A DNA stretch of 64,000 nucleotides, taken from positions 1 to 64,000 of the forward strand of contig SBGX01000013.1 of NCBI GenBank assembly GCA_006226425.1. Reading direction: 5' to 3'. Source of the DNA: Bacteroidota bacterium. Lineage in GTDB: Bacteria; Bacteroidota; Bacteroidia; Flavobacteriales_D; Crocinitomicaceae. Below are positions 43,609-52,346 of the stretch, one piece after another; position 1 is the stretch's first letter, and the number at the start of each line of letters is the position of its first letter. The notes beneath the pieces are model-generated. The model was not told the origin of the DNA. It was given only the letters and a program-made list of their open reading frames with translations, and did not search any database. A program made the position numbers and the translations under genes.

Positions 43609-43634
43609 GAGTCGGCCTTCGGGTCGACTTTTTT
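43609..43634 (+). terminator. Hairpin terminator after S8 protease, abutting next gene
   Basis: AGTCGGCC-TTC-GGGTCGACT forms a stem (one G-T pair) followed by TTTTTT. The start codon of the NTF2-like gene is only four bases beyond. Confidence 0.8.
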
Positions 43635-43638
43635 ATTT

Positions 43639-44097
43639 ATGTATCAGTTCCTCATTTTATTTTTCCTGGCTTACGCTGGTCCAAAAGATCAAAGCAAAGA
43701 ACTTGACCAGGTACTTGACCAATGGCATCAGGCCGCGAGCGAGGCCCAGTTCGAAAAATATTTCAGCTTAATGAGCGACCATGCCGTTTTCATCGGTACG
43801 GCCCCTGGTGAACGCTGGGACAAAAAATCCTTCATGGAATTTTCCAAACCTTACTTTGATCGCGGAAAAGCCTGGGACTTTAAGCCCTTGAGCAGACACT
43901 GGAGTTTTTCAAAAGACGGAAAAACGGCCTGGTTCGATGAAGTACTGGACACCTGGATGATGGACTGCAGTGGCAGCGGAGTCTTAATTAAGGAAGGGAA
44001 AACCTGGAAAATTGCCTTTTACGATCTACATGTACTCATTGAGAACGAAAAAATGAACAGCTTCCTTGAGCTTAGAAAGGAAAAAAGCAAGGATTAA
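43639..44097 (+). CDS. NTF2/SnoaL-like protein with signal-like N-terminus (152 aa)
   Basis: After a short hydrophobic leader (MYQFLILFFLAYAG) the protein has the pattern of the NTF2-like fold used by DUF4440/SnoaL_3 proteins: a first helix (VLDQWHQAASEAQFEKYFSLM), then DHAVFIGTAPGERW and a strand-rich second half. No catalytic residues can be assigned, and members may be binding proteins. The ATG is four bases after the terminator of the S8 protease gene, so read-through may be needed. The gene overlaps the convergent hflX end by four bases. Confidence 0.78.
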   Translation: MYQFLILFFLAYAGPKDQSKELDQVLDQWHQAASEAQFEKYFSLMSDHAVFIGTAPGERWDKKSFMEFSKPYFDRGKAWDFKPLSRHWSFSKDGKTAWFDEVLDTWMMDCSGSGVLIKEGKTWKIAFYDLHVLIENEKMNSFLELRKEKSKD

Positions 44098-45263
44098 TAT
44101 AAGAAGTGGTGATAAGGATAGCGTTTTTCGAAAATTTTTCGGACCTCCTCATAAATCACCTCCCTTAATTCGTCGATATTCATCTTCTTTTCTGCTGAAA
44201 CAAAAATACAGGGAGTATCCGTCAGTTTTGACATCCAGCTTTTCTTCAGTTCCTCCAGGCTAATCACCTCCTCTTCCTCTCCAGGATAAGCGTCTACCTT
44301 ATTAAAGACCAAAATACTTGCCTTGTCTGAACCATCAATCTCTGCCAATGTTTCCCGAACTACGTTGAAGTGGTCCTCAAATGCCGGATGTGAGATATCC
44401 AATACATGGATCAACAAATCAGATTCTCTGACTTCGTCCAGGGTTGATTTGAAGGATTCCACCAATTGATGCGGCAATTTCCGGATAAACCCAACGGTAT
44501 CAGACAATAAAAAGGGTAAATTTTTGATCACTACCTTTCTGACTGTCGTATCCAGAGTCGCAAATAACTTGTTCTCGGCAAACACCTCTGATTTACTCAA
44601 TAAATTCATCAATGTGCTCTTCCCAACATTGGTGTATCCAACTAATGCTGCCCGGACCAATTGCCCTCGATTTCCCCGTTGAACTGATTTTTGCTTATCA
44701 ATGTCCTGAAGACGACTCTTCATCAAGGCTATTCGAGACTTGATAATTCTCCGGTCGGTTTCTATCTGAGATTCCCCCGGACCTCTCAATCCAATTCCTC
44801 CCTTCTGTCTTTCCAGGTGAGTCCACATCCTCGTCAAACGGGGTAACATGTATTGCAGTTGAGCCAATTCAACCTGTACTTTCGCATGAGAAGTTCTTGC
44901 CCGACTAGCAAAAATGTCCAGAATCAGGATATTCCGGTCCAGAATTTTACATTTTAATGTTCCTTCAATATTTCGCAGCTGACTAGGAGATAATTCATCA
45001 TCAAAGATGACAAGTTCAATCTCGTGTTCCTGAATAAAATCGTAGATTTCATCCAATTTCCCAGTACCCACAAAGGTTTTTGGATTTGGAAAATCCAGTT
45101 TTTGTAAAAATTTACCCGAAGTGATGGCCCCAGCTGTTTCCGCGAGAAATTCCAATTCATCCAGGTATTCCATCGCCTGCTCTTCCGACATTCCCGCTTT
45201 GATCACTCCAACGAGCACACAGTGTTCCTCAACGGCATCAACTGTTACATGTCCTTCCCCCAT
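44094..45263 (-). CDS. hflX: GTPase HflX
   Basis: This 389-aa ribosome-associated GTPase has the HflX N-terminal domain (ELDELEFLAETAG) and GLRGPGESQIETDRR at the linker. The G domain has P-loop GYTNVGKS, the DTVGF switch II and FNKVD (NKxD). HflX splits stalled 70S ribosomes under stress. The start codon follows the cytochrome c stop without a gap, so hflX is the third gene of an operon driven from about 46,046-46,075. Confidence 0.96.
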   Translation of the reverse strand: MGEGHVTVDAVEEHCVLVGVIKAGMSEEQAMEYLDELEFLAETAGAITSGKFLQKLDFPNPKTFVGTGKLDEIYDFIQEHEIELVIFDDELSPSQLRNIEGTLKCKILDRNILILDIFASRARTSHAKVQVELAQLQYMLPRLTRMWTHLERQKGGIGLRGPGESQIETDRRIIKSRIALMKSRLQDIDKQKSVQRGNRGQLVRAALVGYTNVGKSTLMNLLSKSEVFAENKLFATLDTTVRKVVIKNLPFLLSDTVGFIRKLPHQLVESFKSTLDEVRESDLLIHVLDISHPAFEDHFNVVRETLAEIDGSDKASILVFNKVDAYPGEEEEVISLEELKKSWMSKLTDTPCIFVSAEKKMNIDELREVIYEEVRKIFEKRYPYHHFLY

Positions 45264-45587
45264 CTACTTTCTCAATGTTTTGACATAATTCACCAGGGAA
45301 TCTACTTCCTCTTCGGACTTCAACAAATCCTCATAAGGCATCATTCCCTTCTTCGAACCTTTTAGAATAATTTTGCGCACCAGTTGATCTTCCATGGCGG
45401 AAACTGATAAATCAGCAGCACCTGACATCCGTTTCTTTCCATCTTCACCATGACAGGCAATACAATGCAATTGATAAATCTCTTTTCCGGACTTCTTGGA
45501 CACTGTAGCATCACCTTCCTTCGGAGTTATTCCTGAAGAACAGGAAACGAGGAAGATCAAAGCAAAAATGTAAGTGAATACGCGCAT
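45264..45587 (-). CDS. Small c-type cytochrome lipoprotein
   Basis: From the ATG at 45587 the protein is 107 aa with a lipoprotein signal (VFTYIFALIFLVSC, lipobox LVSC) and one haem site, CIACH, about 25 residues into the mature domain. A Met ligand is likely in the later GMMPYE segment. It is an electron carrier tethered to the membrane. A longer frame from 45671 would start within the upstream gene and put 28 residues before the signal, so it is rejected. Its ATG overlaps the stop of the cytochrome b-like gene by one base. Confidence 0.9.
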   Translation of the reverse strand: MRVFTYIFALIFLVSCSSGITPKEGDATVSKKSGKEIYQLHCIACHGEDGKKRMSGAADLSVSAMEDQLVRKIILKGSKKGMMPYEDLLKSEEEVDSLVNYVKTLRK

Positions 45588-46030
45588 TAGAACCAGGAAG
45601 TCACTCCTAAATTCGCTCGAAATGGCCATGGAATAGCTAAAAAGATGAGTACCAAAGCAATTCCATACCACAAAGCAATTTTAGCATGCTTCTTCTTATC
45701 CGAAGACTCTTTTTCTGCTTTTTTCCGACCGATGGTTACCAAAATAATGGCTACAATCATCATCAATGCATGTTCAAGCGTAAAGAATCTCATCCAGGAC
45801 ACCTTCATCCACCCTTCAGCCATAGACACTTTCGGACTCATGAAATACAAGATCAAACCGAGCAATAACTGTACATGGAGAAACACCATCCCGAACAGAT
45901 TGATCATTTTGTCCTTTTTAAGGTACTTCCCAGATGATTTGGACGCCAATGCATTCCCAATAGCGATGATTAACAAAAGTAAGGCTATCCATCTCAAACC
46001 TGAATGCGAGCGAACTAATATATCGAACAT
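45587..46030 (-). CDS. Small cytochrome b-like integral membrane protein
   Basis: This 147-aa protein has four predicted membrane helices and starts MFDILVRSHSGLRW. The early HSGLRW and the later EHALMM histidines could serve as haem ligands, as in small cytochrome b-like proteins of this phylum. The start at 46030 is chosen because an upstream in-frame ATG (46048) lies inside the -7 promoter box and could not be transcribed from it. The gene overlaps the cytochrome c gene by one base, which suggests they form a small electron-transfer unit. Function beyond that is unknown. Confidence 0.8.
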   Translation of the reverse strand: MFDILVRSHSGLRWIALLLLIIAIGNALASKSSGKYLKKDKMINLFGMVFLHVQLLLGLILYFMSPKVSMAEGWMKVSWMRFFTLEHALMMIVAIILVTIGRKKAEKESSDKKKHAKIALWYGIALVLIFLAIPWPFRANLGVTSWF

Positions 46031-46045
46031 AATTTCTTTTTTGTA

Positions 46046-46075
46046 CAAATGTATTGAATAGGCTTATAAGTTCAA
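46046..46075 (-). promoter_or_regulatory. Bacteroidota-type promoter for cytochrome b/c-hflX operon
   Basis: On the - strand TTG (46075-46073), 19 bases, then TACATTTG (46053-46046), a perfect TAnnTTTG. Transcription should begin near 46,040, just upstream of the ATG at 46030. Confidence 0.75.
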
Positions 46076-46118
46076 GCAAAATCCAATTTTATTAGTAAAA
46101 TTTCTTTAGTTTTACTCC

Positions 46119-49100
46119 ATGAAAATTGCAAGACATTTTGCTTATTCCTTCCTGTTTTTAGTGAGCTTTTCAACTCAGTCACAAACACTGGAACCTTACA
46201 ACGGCACACCTCCGTCCAAAACAGAGATGATTGCCCTGAAGAATGCTCGAATTTATGTCTCTCCGGATCGTGTCATAGAAAAAGGGACCATCCTGATTAA
46301 GGACCGTCGTGTATTTAAGGTTGGACCGCTCTTCCCTATTCCGAAGGAAGCCCTGGTGCTCGATTACAGCGGAAAGACCATCATCCCGGGATTCATTGAA
46401 TGTAACGCTCCGATTGACTCTCCAAAGACGGGAAGAACTCCGATGCAAGGGCAACAATCGAAAAACGGAGCTGTTGGGAGTTATTACTGGAATACAGCCA
46501 TTCATCCCGAATTCGATTTGAGTCAGGATTATGCATTCGACGAAAAAAAGAGCAAAGAATTGAAGGAAAAGGGATTCATTGTAGTCGGTGCCTATGAAGC
46601 CAATGGGATCGCACGAGGTTATTCTTCCGTTTTTGCCCTCGAAAAGGGACAGAACAATTTGCTTCGTGAAAATGCAGTTGCGCATTTCTCCTTTTCAAAA
46701 GGTCATTCCAATCAGGCATATCCCAGCTCATTGATGGGGAGTATCGCACTACTTCGCCAGGCGCTCTACGATGCCAAATGGTACGACAACGCAGAGGATC
46801 GTGAGAACAACCTCTCACTAGCGGCCCTAAATAAGCAACTGAAGGGTACAATTCTTTTTGAGATCCGGGAAAAGCAAGAAATTCTTCGCGCCGAGAAAAT
46901 TGCCCGCGAATTCAATCTTCAATTCAATTATATCACTTCCGGCGATAGCTACCAACTCGGTGACGACCTTGAACAACTAAAAAGTACGCTCGTCATTCCT
47001 GTTAAACTACCAGAAGCCTATGAAACGAACGATCCCTATGTAGCACGTGAAATCCCACTAGGAGAACTTAAGCACTGGGAAATGGCCCCCTGTAATATGT
47101 ACCTTCTCTCCCAAAAAGGAATTACGGTTGCTCTTAGTTCTGCAGACCTGAAGGCTAAAGATTTCTGGAGTAGTTTACAAAACATCCGTTCATGTGGGCT
47201 GACGGAAGGAGACATTTTGAAAGCACTTACAGAAACGCCGGCTAAATTGCTTGGAATAGAAAAGGACTACGGTAGTTTGGAAAAGAACATGATTGCCAAC
47301 TTTGTGGTTTACGATGAGAATCCCTTTGATAAAAAGGCTGAAGTACTCGAATGCTGGACAAATGGGAAACAAGAAATTTTCAAACGCCCTCAAACGGTAG
47401 ATGTACGAGGGACTTATAATCTGATTATTGACAATGAGTATTTGCAACTAGAAATCAGTGGTTCGCTGGAGAAACCAAAAGGGAAACTGAGCAAAAAAAC
47501 TACTCCATCCCCTGCTCCAACAAAAAAGCGCTCCTTGCGTTCTCTTCGGAAGAAACCGATAGATGAGCTAAAGCAGGAGATTAGCGCCAACTGCGAAATT
47601 TCAGTTAATGACAGAGATTTGAGCATCCAATTTTTCTCAAGCGATTTTAAATGGAAAGGTAGTAACAGTCTACATGGAAAAATCAGCACAAAACTGGGAG
47701 TAATTGAAGGAGATGCTCTTCTGGCCGACGGACAATGGGTTAAATGGAGTGCCGTCAAAAGTCAAAAGGCAGCGAAGGAAAAAAAGGAAAAAGAAGAACA
47801 TCCTGAAGTGGAAAGACAATTGAATTTGTCCTACCCCAATATGGCATATGGTTTCTCTAGCAAACCACAGCAGGAAACGGTTGTCATCAAAAATGCTACT
47901 CTCTGGACCAATGAAAAAGACGGGATCGTTTCAAATGGTACGGTCATCATACAAAATGGAAAGATCACTTTTGCCGGTGCCGGGAACTATGTTGTTCCAA
48001 GAGATGCGACGGTTTATGACGCGAAAGGAAAGCATGTAACGAGTGGAATCATTGATGAACACTCGCATATCGCTATCAAAAGAGGAGTCAATGAAGGAAC
48101 CCAGGCCATTTCAGCGGAAGTAAGTATCGGAGATGTTGTTGACCCGGAAGACATCGACATTTATCGCCAACTCAGTGGCGGGGTTACAGCAGCTCAGTTG
48201 CTTCATGGCTCAGCCAATCCGATTGGTGGTCAATCCGCCCTGATCAAACTCAAATGGGGACACAACGCGAATGAAATGCTCATTCCAGATGCGGACAAAT
48301 TCATCAAATTTGCGCTGGGAGAAAACGTCAAACAAACGAACTGGGGAGATGCCTTTAGAAATCGATTTCCACAAACAAGAATGGGAGTTGAACAGGTATA
48401 TTACGATGCATTCAGCAGAGCTCGTCAGTATGAAGAAGAGAAAAAGAAACATCCTGGAAGTTATCGGGTAGATCTCGAATTGGAAGCCCTTGCGGAAATC
48501 CTAAACAAAAAGCGTTTTATCACCTGTCACTCCTACATTCAGTCAGAGATTAACATGCTTATGAAGGTAGCTGACTCGATGGGATTTACCTTGAATACAT
48601 TTACACACATTTTGGAAGGCTACAAAGTTGCTGACAAAATGAAAAAACATGGAGCCGGCGCATCTACCTTCTCAGATTGGTGGGCCTACAAATACGAAGT
48701 AAATGATGCCATTCCGTACAATGCTGCATTGCTCAATGAAATGGGAATTGTCACTGCGCTGAACTCAGACGATGCAGAAATGGGACGACGATTGAATCAG
48801 GAAGCGGCCAAGGCAGTCAAGTATGGAGGAGCTAGCGAAGAGGATGCCTGGAAAATGGTGACATTGAATCCAGCTAAATTGTTGCACCTGGACCAGCGAA
48901 TGGGAAGTCTGAAAGCTGGAAAGGATGGTGATATCGTTTTGTGGTCGCATAATCCGTTAAGTATTGAAGCCCGGGTGGAAATGACCATTGTGGACGGAGA
49001 AATTCTCTTCGATGCCAAACGCGATGAAAAAATGCGCCAAGAGATTGCTCTGGAAAAAGCACGCATCATTTCCCTGATGAAACAGGCCGCCGAAAAGGGA

Positions 49101-49193
49101 GCGCGAACAAAAATTTACACGCCAAAATCCAAAGGACATTTTCACTGCAATACCTTGGGAGAAGATGCGAGTCACGAAGAAAATCAACATTAA
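46119..49193 (+). CDS. Secreted tandem amidohydrolase (first half degenerate)
   Basis: This 1024-aa protein has a signal peptide (SFLFLVSFSTQSQ) and two amidohydrolase units. The C-terminal one (from about residue 590) is complete: DEHSHIA gives the HxH metal site, CHSY and FTHILEGYK give further His ligands, and LNSDDAEMG the Asp. The N-terminal one (about 40-440) has the beta-sandwich start (ALKNARIYV) and a PGFIECNAP strand where PGFxDxHxH is expected, so it lacks HxH and is probably inactive. A Lys/Pro-rich linker joins the two. The family includes imidazolonepropionase- and prolidase-like enzymes; the substrate is unknown. The stop overlaps the next start (TAATG). Confidence 0.85.
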   Translation: MKIARHFAYSFLFLVSFSTQSQTLEPYNGTPPSKTEMIALKNARIYVSPDRVIEKGTILIKDRRVFKVGPLFPIPKEALVLDYSGKTIIPGFIECNAPIDSPKTGRTPMQGQQSKNGAVGSYYWNTAIHPEFDLSQDYAFDEKKSKELKEKGFIVVGAYEANGIARGYSSVFALEKGQNNLLRENAVAHFSFSKGHSNQAYPSSLMGSIALLRQALYDAKWYDNAEDRENNLSLAALNKQLKGTILFEIREKQEILRAEKIAREFNLQFNYITSGDSYQLGDDLEQLKSTLVIPVKLPEAYETNDPYVAREIPLGELKHWEMAPCNMYLLSQKGITVALSSADLKAKDFWSSLQNIRSCGLTEGDILKALTETPAKLLGIEKDYGSLEKNMIANFVVYDENPFDKKAEVLECWTNGKQEIFKRPQTVDVRGTYNLIIDNEYLQLEISGSLEKPKGKLSKKTTPSPAPTKKRSLRSLRKKPIDELKQEISANCEISVNDRDLSIQFFSSDFKWKGSNSLHGKISTKLGVIEGDALLADGQWVKWSAVKSQKAAKEKKEKEEHPEVERQLNLSYPNMAYGFSSKPQQETVVIKNATLWTNEKDGIVSNGTVIIQNGKITFAGAGNYVVPRDATVYDAKGKHVTSGIIDEHSHIAIKRGVNEGTQAISAEVSIGDVVDPEDIDIYRQLSGGVTAAQLLHGSANPIGGQSALIKLKWGHNANEMLIPDADKFIKFALGENVKQTNWGDAFRNRFPQTRMGVEQVYYDAFSRARQYEEEKKKHPGSYRVDLELEALAEILNKKRFITCHSYIQSEINMLMKVADSMGFTLNTFTHILEGYKVADKMKKHGAGASTFSDWWAYKYEVNDAIPYNAALLNEMGIVTALNSDDAEMGRRLNQEAAKAVKYGGASEEDAWKMVTLNPAKLLHLDQRMGSLKAGKDGDIVLWSHNPLSIEARVEMTIVDGEILFDAKRDEKMRQEIALEKARIISLMKQAAEKGARTKIYTPKSKGHFHCNTLGEDASHEENQH

Positions 49194-50476
49194 TGAGCGA
49201 CATGATCAAACACATTTCTATCATCCTGTTTTCGTTTTTCCTGTCGGTTCAAATAGTTGGACAGGGAAACATTTTGTTAAATCATGCTTCAGTCCATGTA
49301 GGCAATGGTGAAGTTGTCAATGATGCGGTCGTTGGGGTTGTAAACGGACGAATTAAGTTCGTGCGCAATGCCCTCGTTTACACGATTCGAAAAAAAGAAT
49401 GGGATACCATCATTGACCTCAAGCACCAGAACCTCTACCCCGGATTCGTTGCTCCAAGTTCAACTCTTGGGCTGACGGAGATTGATGCCGTGAGGGCCAG
49501 CAATGATTTTGAGGAGATTGGAGAATTCAATCCACATATCCGTGCGTTGATCGCCTACAATGTAGAATCAACCGTTATTTCGACTGTTAGAACAAATGGT
49601 GTCTTGCTGGCACAGAGTAGCCCGAGAGGCGGAACCATTTCAGGAAGCTCCAGCGTAATGCATTTGGGAGGATGGAACTGGGAAGATGCCGTGGCCAAAA
49701 AGGACGATGGAATCCACATTAATTGGCCCAGAAGCCTCAAGCGCGAACGATGGGGAGAACGAACCAAAAAAGCCAACAAAGATTATAGGGAGCAAAAAGC
49801 CGAAATCGAAGCGTTTTTCGAGGCAGCCAAAAACTACCATGAATCTGTCTCCAAGCAAAAAACAGATCTTCGTTTCCTGGCCATGCAAGGATTGTTCACA
49901 GGGAAGAAAAGACTTTATTTTCATGCACACGAAATTCAGCAAATGCTTGATATCATCGAATTTTCAAAGAAGTTTGGTATCAAGTATCCTGTGATTGTTG
50001 GAGGATATGAATCATACTTAATTGCCGAGCGACTGAGAGATGCAGGGATTCCAGTGATGATCCAACGAGTTCATAGTCTGCCCATGCGCGAAGATGATCC
50101 GGTCGATCTCCCCTATCGTCTCCCGGCAATCTTAAAAGAGAAGGGAGTACTTTTTTGTTTGCAGAATGAAGGAGACATGGAAGCCATGAATGCCCGAAAC
50201 ATTCCATTTCTGGCAGGTACAGCACATGCCTATGGCTTAAGTCAGGAAGAAGCGATTCGCGCCATTTCACTAGACGCCTGTAAAATTATGGGAATCGATG
50301 AGGACTACGGTTCGATTGAACAAGGGAAAGTGGCTACCCTCTTTGTTTCTGATGGGAATGCCCTTGAAATGAAAGAAAATAAGGTAACTATGATCCTCAT
50401 GAACGGGCAATTCATTGATCTGAATAATCATCAGCTCGAATTGTACAAAAAATACAGAAAAAAGTACGGTTTATAG
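49193..50476 (+). CDS. Amidohydrolase-like secreted protein without metal site
   Basis: This 427-aa protein has a signal peptide ending near IVGQ and an amidohydrolase-type architecture (ILLNHASVHVGNGE at the start, EDYGSIEQGKVATLFV at the end). At the place of HxH it reads YPGFVAPSSTLG, so the metal-binding histidines are absent. It resembles the degenerate N-terminal half of the preceding protein and is coupled to it by TAATG. It may be a non-catalytic partner subunit. Confidence 0.8.
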   Translation: MSDMIKHISIILFSFFLSVQIVGQGNILLNHASVHVGNGEVVNDAVVGVVNGRIKFVRNALVYTIRKKEWDTIIDLKHQNLYPGFVAPSSTLGLTEIDAVRASNDFEEIGEFNPHIRALIAYNVESTVISTVRTNGVLLAQSSPRGGTISGSSSVMHLGGWNWEDAVAKKDDGIHINWPRSLKRERWGERTKKANKDYREQKAEIEAFFEAAKNYHESVSKQKTDLRFLAMQGLFTGKKRLYFHAHEIQQMLDIIEFSKKFGIKYPVIVGGYESYLIAERLRDAGIPVMIQRVHSLPMREDDPVDLPYRLPAILKEKGVLFCLQNEGDMEAMNARNIPFLAGTAHAYGLSQEEAIRAISLDACKIMGIDEDYGSIEQGKVATLFVSDGNALEMKENKVTMILMNGQFIDLNNHQLELYKKYRKKYGL

Positions 50477-50497
50477 TCGGATTCTGAAAGCGAAACG

Positions 50498-51181
50498 ATG
50501 TCCTTGAGTGCCTTCCATAAATACGCCTCCTTCTTCAGTCAGGAAGAATTGGAGCAATTGACCGGATTGCTTGAACAGGAAAAGATTCCCTTCAAAACAC
50601 AGAAATCTGAAATCCACTTTGATCCCTCCCTGGCCAATACCGAATTAAACCGGGAGTTTGAACTGCTGTTAAATCCGACTGATTTTGAGCGTGTCAATCA
50701 ACTTAGAAAGCAAGAAGCTGTTGAGTTAATCAATGAACTCCCTGACGACTACTACCTCTTTGAATTCAGTGATCAGGAACTCATTGACCTCCTGCGAAGA
50801 CCAGATGAATGGAACCCCAGGGATCAGGTACTTGCACGGCACTTACTCTCTGAACGGGGACTTGAACTGGATGAGGAACACATCAAACTGCTGGAAAAAC
50901 AGCGAATTCATGAACTTTCCAGGGAAGAAAAGAGCGAAACATTCTGGATTATTCTCGGATATATAAGCGCCATTGCCGGGGGCTTATTCGGTCTGATTAT
51001 CGGCTGGCATTTCTGGAAACAACAAAAGACACTTCCGGATGGTTCAAGACAATTTATATATCGGGAACAGGACCGAAAACACGGACTGAGAATATGGTGG
51101 CTTTCTCTTTTTGCAATTGTTACCGCACTGGTTCTCAGATTTATGTTCATGGATTGGTTCTGGCTCGGTGGGGCAAAATAA
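50498..51181 (+). CDS. Membrane protein with DUF2007-like N-terminus, unknown function
   Basis: This 227-aa protein has a soluble N-terminal part of about 150 residues. Its first 70 residues (EELEQLTGLLEQEKIPFK, later ELLLNPTDFERV) have the pattern of the DUF2007 signal-transducing fold. Two membrane helices follow (FWIILGYISAIAGGLFGLIIG and LSLFAIVTALVLRFMF). It lies 21 bases after the amidohydrolase-like gene and may share its transcript. The DUF2007 link is by resemblance only. Confidence 0.72.
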   Translation: MSLSAFHKYASFFSQEELEQLTGLLEQEKIPFKTQKSEIHFDPSLANTELNREFELLLNPTDFERVNQLRKQEAVELINELPDDYYLFEFSDQELIDLLRRPDEWNPRDQVLARHLLSERGLELDEEHIKLLEKQRIHELSREEKSETFWIILGYISAIAGGLFGLIIGWHFWKQQKTLPDGSRQFIYREQDRKHGLRIWWLSLFAIVTALVLRFMFMDWFWLGGAK

Positions 51182-51192
51182 ACCAGGATTCC

Positions 51193-51223
51193 TTGCAATT
51201 TCCAAATAAAAAAGCTACTTTAG
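51193..51223 (+). promoter_or_regulatory. Bacteroidota-type promoter for Cys-rich secreted protein
   Basis: TTG at 51193-51195, 20 bases, then TACTTTAG at 51216-51223, one mismatch to TAnnTTTG. The ATG follows at 51247. Confidence 0.6.
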
Positions 51224-51246
51224 GGAAAACCTAAAATTTAATAATC

Positions 51247-51633
51247 ATGAAAAAGTTTTTATTGTCTTTTGCCGCAATTGCGGTACTTGGAATGAGTACG
51301 AATTTGTTTGCCGGAAACGGAGAACCAGATGAACCTCAAACAACAAATTATCAGCTCAAAGAGCTGAAAGCTGCGTATGGAGAAAACATTCAATTGGAAG
51401 AAGGCGTTCAGCTCAATCAGAACACGCAGGTCATTATGATCAAACAGCAAAATCCCTGTTTAAACTCTGGCTTTGAAGTTTGTGGAAAAGCCTCAGCAGA
51501 AGCAAGGAACTACGCCCGTAATCTGGCCAATGAATGCTGCTGCAACGTGATTTTTGGTTATGAATGTTGTGATCCCCAGACGGGAGCACTCCTGGCCGTT
51601 TTATTTTTAGCAGAACCGACACACTGCAACTAG
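51247..51633 (+). CDS. Small Cys-rich secreted protein, unknown function (128 aa)
   Basis: A signal peptide (KKFLLSFAAIAVLGMSTNLFA) precedes a mature chain of about 105 residues. Its first half is acidic and Gln/Asn-rich with no Cys. Its second half holds eight cysteines, including a CCC triplet and a CC pair (spacing C-x7-C-x17-CCC-x7-CC-x15-C). Such a block suggests a compact disulfide-linked domain. It has its own promoter and a strong terminator, so it is a single-gene unit. I do not recognise the family; a precursor of a secreted peptide or a surface adhesin are both possible. Confidence 0.83.
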   Translation: MKKFLLSFAAIAVLGMSTNLFAGNGEPDEPQTTNYQLKELKAAYGENIQLEEGVQLNQNTQVIMIKQQNPCLNSGFEVCGKASAEARNYARNLANECCCNVIFGYECCDPQTGALLAVLFLAEPTHCN

Positions 51634-51652
51634 CAGTTGGAATAAATCATAC

Positions 51653-51686
51653 AAAAAAGAGGTGTCAGAAAGACACCTCTTTTTTG
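51653..51686. terminator. Strong bidirectional terminator after Cys-rich gene
   Basis: A perfect 14-bp stem (AAAAAAGAGGTGTC / GACACCTCTTTTTT) with an AGAAA loop; its A- and T-rich ends provide T-runs in both directions. Confidence 0.9.
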
Positions 51687-51738
51687 TTCCTGGATATTGA
51701 CAAAACCTAGGAATAATCCTTATCTTCAAAGCAAAAAA

Positions 51739-52299
51739 ATGAAACGATGTTCCTGGTGCGGCGAGGATCCGCTATATGTAAAATATCACGACGAGGAATG
51801 GGGAGTTCCAGTTCGCGACGATCATAAACTTTTTGAATTTTTGATCCTGGAGACATTTCAGGCCGGACTCAGTTGGATCACCATCCTTCGCAAGCGCGAA
51901 AATTTCAGGAAGGCATTTGATCAATTCGACTACCACCAAATAGCGAACTATCCGGAAAGTAAAATTCAAGATTTGATGCAGGATGCGGGGATTATCCGGA
52001 ATCAGCTAAAAATTAGAGCAACTGTTAGCAATGCTCAGGCTTTTCTGAAAGTGCAACAGGAATTCGGTAGTTTCTCCAATTACATTTGGAAGTTTACGGA
52101 TGGAAAAGTCATTCAAAATACCTGGAAAAAAATGGACGAGATCCCTCCCAAAACAGCACTTTCGGACCAGATCAGCAAAGACCTCAAAAAACGGGGCTTT
52201 AAATTTGTTGGTTCCACCGTTATTTACGCCCACATGCAGGCTACAGGTATGGTAAATGATCATGTCAGCGATTGTTTTCGTTATCAGGAACTAGCGTAA
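51739..52299 (+). CDS. tag: DNA-3-methyladenine glycosylase I
   Basis: This 186-aa base-excision repair enzyme removes 3-methyladenine from DNA. The start MKRCSWCG, then YHDEEWG, FQAGLSW and a late NDHVSDCFRY are all family hallmarks. Cys4, His17 and the C-terminal His and Cys form the zinc site as in E. coli Tag. The ATG at 51739 is preferred because it puts Cys4 at its conserved place; an in-frame start at 51697 would add 14 residues. A weak promoter (TTG at 51697-51699, TATCTTCA at 51721-51728) supports this start. Confidence 0.95.
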   Translation: MKRCSWCGEDPLYVKYHDEEWGVPVRDDHKLFEFLILETFQAGLSWITILRKRENFRKAFDQFDYHQIANYPESKIQDLMQDAGIIRNQLKIRATVSNAQAFLKVQQEFGSFSNYIWKFTDGKVIQNTWKKMDEIPPKTALSDQISKDLKKRGFKFVGSTVIYAHMQATGMVNDHVSDCFRYQELA

Positions 52300-52333
52300 A
52301 TTAAAGCAGCTTCTCAATTTCATTTATTCCGCT

Positions 52334-52341
52334 TACCTTTG
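52334..52341 (+). promoter_or_regulatory. -7 box (TACCTTTG) just upstream of lipoprotein gene
   Basis: A perfect TAnnTTTG box ends five bases before the ATG at 52347. The -33 side is poor. If used, the transcript would begin at or near the start codon (leaderless). Confidence 0.5.
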
Positions 52342-52346
52342 TATCT

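Noticed and set aside
45588-45671. Longer start for the cytochrome c gene
   Set aside because: It would place 28 residues encoded within the upstream gene before a clear lipoprotein signal.
46107-46114. TAGTTTTA as -7 box of the tandem amidohydrolase gene
   Set aside because: One mismatch, no -33 element, and only four bases before the ATG; too weak to list.
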